Shown piece by piece: positions 1 through 5,790 of a stretch of DNA of 11,048 nucleotides (the stretch's first letter is position 1; each line of letters begins with the position of its first letter). The notes under the pieces are model-generated. The model worked only from the letters and a program-made list of their open reading frames with translations. It did no database searches and was not told the origin of the DNA. The stretch comes from Deltaproteobacteria bacterium (GTDB lineage: Bacteria > Desulfobacterota > Binatia > Binatales > Binataceae): assembly GCA_027403435.1 (NCBI GenBank), contig DAHZDR010000217.1:1-11048 (forward strand), given 5' to 3'. Position numbers and translations under genes: made by a program.

Positions 1-306
1 ACCAGACCCTCTTCAGCCGCCTGCGGGACTCTTAAGCTAGCCACGCCTTTATTTCTCCGATTCTAAAGAACCACAATGGTCGTAGATCGTTCGTCATTTG
101 CGACGGTTTCGATTGCATGTCTCATTATTTTTTTGGAGAGAAATTCGCAAGCGGATCCGCAAAGCTCGGGCGTGCCTGGCCGGAACTGTCGGTCGCCCAC
201 CCGTATTCCCTCCTTTCCTCGGTCGCGGCGGATTCGGCCTCGCAATCCGCTGCCGCTCCTTTGCACTTCGATTTGAACAGAAATTGGTCGGCGCGTCAGC
301 CCCGCC
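1..306. other. no gene recognised upstream of gatC
   Basis: I see no reading frame here that looks like protein. Short open frames exist on both strands, but they have arginine/serine-rich, low-complexity translations and no recognisable motif. The stretch is slightly less GC-rich than the genes to its right, for example the T run near 126-134, as expected for spacer DNA. No tRNA-like or rRNA-like structure was seen. The 3' end of an upstream gene could lie left of the window. Confidence 0.6.
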
Positions 307-334
307 ATGACATGCCGGGCGCGGGATGTTAAAT
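307..334 (+). promoter_or_regulatory. possible sigma70-type promoter for gatCAB
   Basis: ATGACA at 307-312 (one mismatch to the TTGACA -35 consensus) and TTAAAT at 329-334 (four of six matches to TATAAT) are separated by 16 bases. They lie just upstream of the gatC start at 369, so transcription would begin near 341. This is pattern matching only. The organism's own promoter preferences are unknown. Confidence 0.35.
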
Positions 335-368
335 TCAAAGCCGCCGCCCCGCGATGCGGCTTGATCCG

Positions 369-665
369 ATGGCCGAAAGCAAAATCAGCGTGGAACAGGT
401 CCGCCATGTGGCGCGGCTCGCGCGGCTCGAACTCTCGCCCGCCGACGAGACCGCCCTGCGGGCGAATCTGAGCGAAATTCTCGAATATATCGACCATCTC
501 AACCGGCTCGACACCAGCGCCGTCGCGCCCACCGCCCAGGTCGGCGAGTCGGGCGCGCCGATGCGCGAGGATGTCGTCGCCAACCGGCCCGAACCGGACG
601 CGATGCTGGCCAACGCGCCGGCGCGCGCCGGCCGCTTGTTCAAGGTGCCCCGAATTATCGAGTAG
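369..665 (+). CDS. gatC: Asp-tRNA(Asn)/Glu-tRNA(Gln) amidotransferase subunit C
   Basis: GatC is the small subunit of the heterotrimeric GatCAB amidotransferase, which converts Glu-tRNA(Gln) and Asp-tRNA(Asn) to their amide forms in the cytoplasm. It wraps around GatA and GatB and stabilises the complex. The 98-residue product starts MAESKISVEQVRHVARLARL, the usual GatC N-terminal helix (family length about 95). It continues with the conserved LEYIDHLNRLDT segment near residues 41-52 and an MREDVV segment near 65-70. I chose ATG at 369 over the in-frame ATG at 354 because family members begin with this short lead into the VRHVARLARL helix. No clear Shine-Dalgarno sequence precedes either start. 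gatA follows after 119 bases and gatB after that, so the three are probably co-transcribed. Confidence 0.93.
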   Translation: MAESKISVEQVRHVARLARLELSPADETALRANLSEILEYIDHLNRLDTSAVAPTAQVGESGAPMREDVVANRPEPDAMLANAPARAGRLFKVPRIIE

Positions 666-784
666 CCGCCGCCGGTTTCGGCCCCGCGCGGCCCGTCATC
701 ATCGCTTCAGCCCGCGCGCGCCGGACCCCGCATGGGGCGCCCAACGCCGGACGCGGCCGCCAAGCCCAGGATTCCGCATCACCG

Positions 785-2245
785 ATGAATTCCGAACTCA
801 ACCGCATGACGATCGCCGAGGCGCGCGACGGCCTCGCCCGGCGCGATTTCTCGGCGCTCGAACTGACCCGCGCCTGCCTCGATCAGATCAAACTGGTCGA
901 TCCGAAAATCAACGCCTTTATCACCGTATGCGCGCGCGAGGCGCTCGAGCAGGCCGCGGCGGCCGACCGCCAAATCGCGGCGGGCGACGCTTCGGCGCTG
1001 AGCGGAATTCCGCTGGCGATCAAGGATATTTACGCGACCCGCGGCGTGCGCACCACCTGCGCCTCGAAGATGCTGGAGAATTTCGTCCCGCCCTTCGACG
1101 CGACCGTAATCGGCAAGCTGCGCGCCGCCGGCGCGGTCTTTATCGGCAAAGCCAACATGGACGAGTTCGCGATGGGCTCGTCCACCGAAAATTCGGCCTT
1201 CGGCGCCACCCGCAATCCCCATAACATGGAGCGCGTGCCGGGCGGATCGTCGGGCGGCTCCGCCGCGGCGGTCGCGGCCGACGAATGTCTCGGCGCGCTC
1301 GGCACCGACACCGGCGGCTCGATTCGCCTGCCCGCCGCTTTCTGCGGCGTCGCCGGAATCAAACCGACCTACAGCAGGGTCAGCCGCTACGGCGTAATCG
1401 CCTATGCCTCCTCGCTCGATCAGGTCGGACCGTTCGCCAAAACCGTGCGCGACGCCGCGATTCTGCTCGGCGCGCTGGCCGGGCACGACCCGCACGATTC
1501 GACCTGCTCCGCCCGTCCCGTCCCGGACTACGAAGCCGCGCTCAACGGCGATCTGCGCGGGATGCGAATCGGCGTGCCGAAGGAATATTTCGTCGCCGGA
1601 ATCGATCCCGAGGTCGAGCGGGCGGTGCGCGACGCGCTGGCGACCTACGAACGGCTCGGCGCGCGCACAGTCGAAATTTCGTTGCCGCATACCGAGTTCG
1701 CAACCGCCGCCTATTATATCGTCGCCACCGCCGAGGCCAGCGCCAACCTCTCCCGCTACGACGGTATCCGCTACGGCCTGCGCGTCACGGCGGACAACAC
1801 CGGCGAGCTGTATAATCGTACCCGTGCGGCCGGTTTCGGCGCCGAAGTGAAACGACGTATCATGCTAGGCACGTTCGTGCTCTCCGCCGGCTATTACGAC
1901 GCCTACTATCTCAAGGGCCAGAAGGTCCGCACCCTGATTCGCCGCGACTTCGAGCGCGCCTTCGAGCAGTGCGACGTTATCGCCACGCCGGTCGCGCCCA
2001 CCACCGCCTTCAAAATCGGCGAGAAGATGGCCGACCCGCTCCAGATGTACCTGTCGGATATCTTCACGATTTCGGTGAATCTGGCCGGCTTGCCAGGCCT
2101 GTCATTGCCCTGCGGCTTCGACCGCGAGGGCCTGCCGATCGGCCTCCAATTGATTGGCGCGCCCTTCGCCGAGGAAACTATTCTGCGCGCCGGCGACGCC
2201 TTCGAACGCGCCGGCGTGGTCAAACGACGCGCCGCGATTTTGTAA
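785..2245 (+). CDS. gatA: Asp-tRNA(Asn)/Glu-tRNA(Gln) amidotransferase subunit A
   Basis: GatA is the glutaminase subunit: it releases ammonia from glutamine (or asparagine) and channels it to GatB. The 486-residue product has the expected length and the complete amidase-signature catalytic triad. Lys80 lies in GIPLAIKDI, Ser155 in VPGGSSGGS, and the nucleophile Ser179 in TDTGGSIRLP, 24 residues after the cis-serine as in other amidase-signature enzymes. Further family segments are GKANMDEFAMGSS at about 121-133 and the C-terminal GLPGLSLPCG and GLPIGLQLIG motifs. The N-terminus is uncertain. ATG at 785 gives seven residues before MTIAEARDGL, and an in-frame ATG at 806 would start exactly there. 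An AGGA sits a little far upstream of 785. gatB starts 50 bases downstream. Confidence 0.95.
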   Translation: MNSELNRMTIAEARDGLARRDFSALELTRACLDQIKLVDPKINAFITVCAREALEQAAAADRQIAAGDASALSGIPLAIKDIYATRGVRTTCASKMLENFVPPFDATVIGKLRAAGAVFIGKANMDEFAMGSSTENSAFGATRNPHNMERVPGGSSGGSAAAVAADECLGALGTDTGGSIRLPAAFCGVAGIKPTYSRVSRYGVIAYASSLDQVGPFAKTVRDAAILLGALAGHDPHDSTCSARPVPDYEAALNGDLRGMRIGVPKEYFVAGIDPEVERAVRDALATYERLGARTVEISLPHTEFATAAYYIVATAEASANLSRYDGIRYGLRVTADNTGELYNRTRAAGFGAEVKRRIMLGTFVLSAGYYDAYYLKGQKVRTLIRRDFERAFEQCDVIATPVAPTTAFKIGEKMADPLQMYLSDIFTISVNLAGLPGLSLPCGFDREGLPIGLQLIGAPFAEETILRAGDAFERAGVVKRRAAIL

Positions 2246-2295
2246 CGCCAGGCTCGGACCAAACCGGCACGGCAAGGATTAACGAGGTTTCGCCC

Positions 2296-3741
2296 ATGTC
2301 CGCCGACGCATACGAAGCGATTATCGGCCTCGAAGTGCATACCCATCTGATGACCCGCTCGAAGCTGTTCTGCGGATGTTCCGCCAGCTTCGGCGCCGGC
2401 CCTAACGAAAACGTCTGCCCGGTATGCATGGGGATGCCGGGGGTGCTGCCGGTGCTGAACCGGCATGCGGTCGAGTTGGCGATTCGCGCCGGCCTCGCGA
2501 CCCATTGCGAGATCGCGCCCAGATCGGTCTTCGACCGCAAGAGCTATTTTTATCCCGATTTGCCCAAAGGCTACCAAATCAGCCAATACGAGCTGCCGCT
2601 ATGCAAGGGCGGCTATATCGAACTGCCCGCGCATAGCGACGGCGCCGAGCCCCGCCGGATTCGCCTGACGCGCATCCACATGGAAGAGGACGCCGGCAAG
2701 AATATCCACGAGTCCGACGCCAGCCTGGTCGATTTCAACCGCTCGGGCGTGCCGCTGGTCGAAATCGTCAGCGAGCCGGACCTCCGCTCGGCTGGCGAAG
2801 CCGGCGCCTATCTGCGCGAATTGCGCTCGATCCTGCGCTATATCGAGGCGACCGACGGCAAAATGGAGGAAGGCGGCCTGCGCTGCGACGTCAACGTCTC
2901 GGTGCGCAAAAAGGGCGCGGCGGAGTTCGGCGTCAAGACCGAAATCAAGAACCTCAACTCCTTCCGCTTCGTCGAAAAGGCGATTGAGCACGAAGTCTCG
3001 CGCCAGATTGAGCTTCTCGAAGCCGGTGGCCGCGTCGCCCAGGAGACCCATCTATGGGACCCCGTGCGCGAACAGACGCGCCCGATGCGCTCGAAGGAAT
3101 TCGCCAACGATTATCGCTATTTCCCCGAACCCGACCTGCCGCCGCTCAGCGTCACGCCCGACCTGATCGAGGCGATCAAGACCGCGATGCCGGAGTTGCC
3201 CGCCGACCAGCGCGCGCGCTTCGTCCGCGAGCTTGGCCTCACCGCCTACGAAGCGGGCGTCCTGACCCAGGACCGCGAGGTCGCCGCGTACTTTGAAACG
3301 ATGCTCGCGGCGGGTCTCAAGAACCATCGCACCGCCGCCAATTGGGTGATGACCGAAGTGCTCCGCGTGGTCAACGACACCGGCCAGCCGCTCGCCGACG
3401 CCGCCCCGCTCGCGATCGAATCGGGCGAACTGCTCAAGCTGGTCGAGACCGGCGCGATCAGTCTCAACGCCGCCAAAACCGCCTTTGCCGCGATGTGCAA
3501 ATCGGGTCAGGGCGCGGAAACGACCGTCACCGCACTGGGCCTGGCGCAGGTCTCGGACGAGGGCGCGATCGTGGCGGCCTGCGACCGCGTGATCGCCGCC
3601 GAAGCGGCCAAGGTCGCCGAATATCGCGCCGGCCGCGACAAGCTCTTCGGCTTCTTCGTCGGCCTGGTAATGAAGGCGATGGGCGGCAAGGCCAACCCCA
3701 AGGTCGTCAACGAAATCCTCAAGCGCCGGCTCGCCGCCTGA
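2296..3741 (+). CDS. gatB: Asp-tRNA(Asn)/Glu-tRNA(Gln) amidotransferase subunit B
   Basis: GatB phosphorylates the misacylated Glu- or Asp-tRNA with ATP and transfers ammonia to it. The 481-residue product has the normal length. The N-terminal kinase-like domain shows GLEVH at 11-15, the four-cysteine set C26/C28 and C41/C44 (CGC and CPVC) that forms a zinc site in many bacterial GatB proteins, SYFYPDLPKGYQISQYE near 83-99, HMEEDAGK near 128-135 and DFNRSGVPLVEIVSEPDL near 146-163. The C-terminal helical GatB/YqeY-type tRNA-binding domain fills roughly the last 150 residues and ends KRRLAA. The frame is open upstream to 1969, but that part is antisense-like overlap with gatA. ATG at 2296 is preceded by GAGG at 2284-2287 with eight-base spacing and begins directly at the family N-terminus. 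It is last in the gatCAB cluster. Confidence 0.95.
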   Translation: MSADAYEAIIGLEVHTHLMTRSKLFCGCSASFGAGPNENVCPVCMGMPGVLPVLNRHAVELAIRAGLATHCEIAPRSVFDRKSYFYPDLPKGYQISQYELPLCKGGYIELPAHSDGAEPRRIRLTRIHMEEDAGKNIHESDASLVDFNRSGVPLVEIVSEPDLRSAGEAGAYLRELRSILRYIEATDGKMEEGGLRCDVNVSVRKKGAAEFGVKTEIKNLNSFRFVEKAIEHEVSRQIELLEAGGRVAQETHLWDPVREQTRPMRSKEFANDYRYFPEPDLPPLSVTPDLIEAIKTAMPELPADQRARFVRELGLTAYEAGVLTQDREVAAYFETMLAAGLKNHRTAANWVMTEVLRVVNDTGQPLADAAPLAIESGELLKLVETGAISLNAAKTAFAAMCKSGQGAETTVTALGLAQVSDEGAIVAACDRVIAAEAAKVAEYRAGRDKLFGFFVGLVMKAMGGKANPKVVNEILKRRLAA

Positions 3742-3760
3742 ACGCTGGCGCTTGCGCGCG

Positions 3761-3780
3761 CGCCGCCACTTGGCGGCGTT
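3761..3780 (+). terminator. probable transcription terminator after gatB
   Basis: A perfect 7-bp GC stem, CGCCGCC (3761-3767) and GGCGGCG (3772-3778), closes on the four-base loop ACTT, 19 bases after the gatB stop. Only two T residues follow directly (TTCGTCC), so the T tract is weak. The position suits an end of the gatCAB transcript, but it could also be a 3'-end stabilising hairpin. Confidence 0.5.
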
Positions 3781-3865
3781 CGTCCATCCGGGCAATGGCC
3801 CGCTCTCGCGGCTGCCGCGCATGGTTACGGCGCCGAAACGATTCATTGCGCATCAGACGCTGATT

Positions 3866-3882
3866 TTGCATAGTTGATGCAA
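3866..3882. promoter_or_regulatory. small inverted repeat before the cupredoxin gene
   Basis: TTGCAT (3866-3871) and ATGCAA (3877-3882) are perfect inverted arms around AGTTG. They end two bases before the GTG at 3885 and 59 bases before the ATG at 3942. The sequence could be an operator, or it may overlap a weak promoter (a TTGCGC lies at 3846-3851). Six-base arms can arise by chance, so this is only a candidate. Confidence 0.3.
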
Positions 3883-3884
3883 CT

Positions 3885-4460
3885 GTGCCCTTATTCGCGA
3901 CCAACTCCGGCCGGGGATCCGGGGTTTGCGCGCGGCTGGCTATGTTTACGCTTGCCGCGATACTCCTGACGCCGTTTCCGGCCGCGCGAGCGAATCCGCT
4001 CGACGACGCCACGGCGAACCAAAGCGCCGCGATCGCGCCGCTTGCGGCCGTCATCACGCCGCCGCTTCCCGGTCCCACCGCGATCGTCAAAATGCAGGAC
4101 GACGATCCGATGTATTCGCCCAACATCGTCAAGATCACCGTCGGCCAGACCGTGGAATGGCGCAACACCAGCGATGTAAGCCATTCCGTCGTCGATGATC
4201 CGGCCAAGGCCGACCGGGCGAGCGACGTCGCCCTGCCGCGCGGCGTCAAACCCTTCAGTTCGGGCAACGTGATGCCGGGCGGAAGCTATCGGCATACCTT
4301 CACCCAGCCCGGCGATTATCGCTATTTCTGCTGGTCGCACGAGGTTGACAAGATGCTCGGCGAGGTGATCGTGAAACCGTTGCCGCCGTCGGCCGCCGCC
4401 GCCGCCGCGCAAGCGCAAGCGCGCCCATGGAGCGCCCGCGAACGCCAGCGCGACCCCTGA
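3885..4460 (+). CDS. exported single-domain cupredoxin (plastocyanin/azurin-like)
   Basis: The protein is probably a periplasmic type 1 copper protein that carries electrons or binds copper; its partners are not identifiable here. From GTG at 3885 it has 191 residues. A basic segment followed by the hydrophobic stretch MFTLAAILLTPFPAARA (20-36) looks like a signal peptide, with cleavage after ARA. An ATG at 3942 begins precisely there and is an equally good start. The cupredoxin domain spans about 68-165. Candidate copper ligands are His100 (in SHSVV), Cys149, His152 and Met157, in the plastocyanin spacing C-x2-H-x4-M within YFCWSHEVDKML. The domain ends GEVIVKPLPP and is followed by an Ala-rich, basic tail of about 25 residues that is unlike the fold. 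The gene has its own spacer and dyad, so it is probably not part of the gatCAB transcript. Phage-derived sequence begins in the same frame immediately after its TGA. Confidence 0.85.
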   Translation: MPLFATNSGRGSGVCARLAMFTLAAILLTPFPAARANPLDDATANQSAAIAPLAAVITPPLPGPTAIVKMQDDDPMYSPNIVKITVGQTVEWRNTSDVSHSVVDDPAKADRASDVALPRGVKPFSSGNVMPGGSYRHTFTQPGDYRYFCWSHEVDKMLGEVIVKPLPPSAAAAAAQAQARPWSARERQRDP

Positions 4461-4826
4461 TTACCGCACGGCAACGTTGATCCGCCATCTGAGGAGATTG
4501 GATGGAAACCGCTGACGCTGCCGACCGACGACGATCCGCAGGCGGCGCGGTCGCGGCTCACCATCGACAACGTCGACCGGGCAATCATCGTGTCGCTCAG
4601 GAACATCGGGACCACCGGCGCCGGCCACGTCTGGCGCGTGCCGCGCGGCCAGTACGACGTGCAGGCCACCTTTTCGCCATCCACCGTGCTGGGCGACGAC
4701 TGGAGCCAGAATTACGTCGCCGACGGCTACTGGACGGCGCTGCGCACCATCCGCGACCAGCCGCCCTATACCATGGCGGGGCTGGCGCTGCTGGCGGTGA
4801 GAATCCGCGCCTCGCGCCAATTGAGC
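4461..4826 (+). pseudogene. phage tail-module remnant: DUF1833-like fragment fused to tail-tip J-like fragment
   Basis: This is an open stretch with no start codon at its head, in the same frame as the cupredoxin gene and right after its stop. Its first part reads WKPLTLPTDDDPQAARSR and then LTIDNVDRAIIVSLRN (4503-4598), which resembles the core of the phage DUF1833 family as I remember it. From about 4620 it reads HVWRVPRGQYDVQATF, later WTALRTIRDQPPY and AGLALLAVRIRASRQLS. That pattern belongs to siphophage host-specificity or tail-tip (J-like) proteins, where the last motif is normally followed by DQLNG. The two parts join without a frameshift, and the gene(s) usually lying between them are missing. 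Both ends are truncated, so the piece should be non-functional even though it is still open. The open frame continues to 5522, but that section only runs antisense to the lipoprotein genes. Confidence 0.6.
4548..4647 (+). repeat. 100-bp direct repeat, copy 1 (inside the phage remnant)
   Basis: This matches 5691-5790 at constant offset 1143 with only two differences: an A/G change at about 4573 and a C/A change in the GTGTCGCTC/GTGTAGCTC segment. It spans the DUF1833-J fusion junction. The two copies lie in the same orientation and bracket about 1.04 kb containing the rest of the phage scar and both lipoprotein genes. Confidence 0.93.
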
Positions 4827-4877
4827 CCACTGCCATCCATAACCGTCGAGAGAATCTGGTGCATTGATTTGAGCAAG

Positions 4878-5204
4878 TCAGGGCACAGCGTTCAAAATGA
4901 GTTGCTCTTGGCCCCATTCTCCTGCTCGCGACAATATCCACGCTTGGCAAGCAGGCAGATTATACGTTCCCGGTTTTTCGCATTCGGGCGGGAGCGGCGG
5001 CTCGCCGATGCACTTGATCCGCAACCACCACGACGAATCCGCGCTCGCGCGGTTCGCGTCGCATTGACGCGGGAACGCCAGAGCGTCTTCAGCGGACGGA
5101 GACAGCGTCGTCGGCGTCAACCGCGTCACGTAAACATGCCGCGCGGCACAGCTCGTGGCCGTCAGCAAACAGAGACCCATCGCCAGAACTCGGGGACGAA
5201 TCAT
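4878..5204 (-). CDS. small predicted lipoprotein with four conserved cysteines (paralogue 2)
   Basis: I do not recognise the family. The 108-residue product begins MIRPRVLAMGLCLLTATSC, a short basic start and hydrophobic stretch ending in a lipobox-like ATSC, so Cys19 would be lipidated. Ala at +2 favours the outer membrane. The mature part contains CDANRASADSSWW, then IKCIGEPPLPPEC, then EKPGTYNLPACQAW. Cys48, Cys65, Cys75 and Cys86 have exactly the spacing found in the neighbouring gene at 5227-5550, so the two are clearly paralogues, and two disulphides are plausible. An open frame extends upstream to 5282, but ATG at 5204 is preceded by GGAG with eight-base spacing and starts the signal peptide. 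It lies 22 bases after its paralogue, probably in one transcript. The local DNA is less GC-rich than the flanks, consistent with acquired, moron-like cargo (inference). Confidence 0.75.
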   Translation of the reverse strand: MIRPRVLAMGLCLLTATSCAARHVYVTRLTPTTLSPSAEDALAFPRQCDANRASADSSWWLRIKCIGEPPLPPECEKPGTYNLPACQAWILSRAGEWGQEQLILNAVP

Positions 5205-5226
5205 AAGGCGCACTCCGGAGAACGAA

Positions 5227-5550
5227 TTAACGAGACGCTGCGCCGACCGCGCCTTGAATGGCCCCGACAATGCCTGCCTCATCTAATTTATGCTTCTGCT
5301 CCGAAAGCCATGCTTGGCACGCTGGAAGATCGTCTGTTCCAGGCTTGTCGCATTCGGACGGGAGCGCCTCGCCCCCTAAACAATCCACCCGTCTCCAGAA
5401 GGACGGATCGGCGCTCGCCGCGTTGGCGTCGCATTTCCGTTGAAAAGCTATCATCTTGTTGGCGGCAGCCGCCTGCTGCGAGACCGGAGCGCATCCCGCA
5501 ACTCCGGCGATCACTGCAATAGCAATCAACCCCGGCAGCGATATTTTCAT
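5227..5550 (-). CDS. small predicted lipoprotein with four conserved cysteines (paralogue 1)
   Basis: The family is unrecognised. The 107-residue product starts MKISLPGLIAIAVIAGVAGC, a clean lipoprotein signal with lipobox VAGC, so Cys20 is the likely lipidated residue; Ala at +2 predicts outer-membrane sorting. An Ala/Gln-rich linker (about 21-32) leads to a compact domain with CDANAASADPSFW, DCLGGEALPSEC and DKPGTDDLPACQAW. Its cysteines are 40, 57, 67 and 78 (C-x16-C-x9-C-x10-C), the same spacing as in the next gene. A more polar/helical tail of about 25 residues follows. ATG at 5550 has no obvious Shine-Dalgarno sequence. A promoter-like element just upstream would place transcription start almost at the ATG. 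It is the first gene of a two-gene unit embedded in the phage scar. A role such as surface modification or phage exclusion is conceivable from context but not shown. Confidence 0.78.
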   Translation of the reverse strand: MKISLPGLIAIAVIAGVAGCAPVSQQAAAANKMIAFQRKCDANAASADPSFWRRVDCLGGEALPSECDKPGTDDLPACQAWLSEQKHKLDEAGIVGAIQGAVGAASR

Positions 5551-5559
5551 GTCTAATTC

Positions 5560-5587
5560 ATTAAATCATCCGCTGAATCCTATTCAA
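5560..5587 (-). promoter_or_regulatory. possible promoter for the lipoprotein pair
   Basis: Read on the minus strand, TTGAAT (5582-5587) and TTTAAT (5560-5565) are separated by 16 bases. The -10-like box matches TATAAT at five of six positions. Transcription would start only a few bases before the ATG at 5550, giving a leaderless or near-leaderless message, which fits the absence of a Shine-Dalgarno sequence. The area is the most A/T-rich in the window, so chance matches are more likely here. Confidence 0.35.
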
Positions 5588-5690
5588 TTTTCCGCGCCGC
5601 GATCTTCTCTTGCGGAGTCGGTCAGCGTGACGGCGGTCGGACATCCGTTCCGCACGCAACGTACGATGGCGGAATTACCCGTGGGCGGAT

Positions 5691-5790
5691 CGGTCGCGGC
5701 TCACCATCGACAACGTCGACCGGGCGATCATCGTGTAGCTCAGGAACATCGGGACCACCGGCGCCGGCCACGTCTGGCGCGTGCCGCGCG
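5691..5790 (+). repeat. 100-bp direct repeat, copy 2 (truncated phage fusion fragment)
   Basis: This is the second copy of 4548-4647, with 98 of 100 bases the same. In the phage frame it reads RSRLTIDNVDRAIIV, then a TAG stop where copy 1 has TCG, then LRNIGTTGAGHVWRVPR. It is therefore a non-coding duplicate of the DUF1833-J junction. Similarity fades upstream of 5691. On the right it ends exactly at base 5790, next to the acyl-CoA dehydrogenase stop codon (CTA at 5791-5793 on this strand). Confidence 0.93.

Noticed and set aside
63..497. 144-residue open frame on the minus strand upstream of and over gatC
   Set aside because: It overlaps the conserved gatC frame, has a low-complexity Arg/Gly-rich translation and no family motif.
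779..1690. 303-residue minus-strand open frame inside gatA
   Set aside because: It is antisense to the catalytic core of gatA; long antisense frames are expected in GC-rich genes, and the translation is Arg/Gly/Ala-rich without motifs.
3052..3846. 264-residue minus-strand open frame over the gatB 3' end
   Set aside because: It is antisense to the gatB helical domain and spans the gatB terminator hairpin, with no recognisable domain.
5205..5282. 26-residue upstream extension of lipoprotein paralogue 2
   Set aside because: It would bury the signal peptide, overlap the paralogue gene and ignore the GGAG ribosome site before ATG 5204.
4590..5522. 310-residue plus-strand open frame
   Set aside because: Only the part to about 4826 is phage-like. 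The rest is antisense to two lipoprotein genes that have signal peptides and matching cysteine patterns, so it is not one protein.
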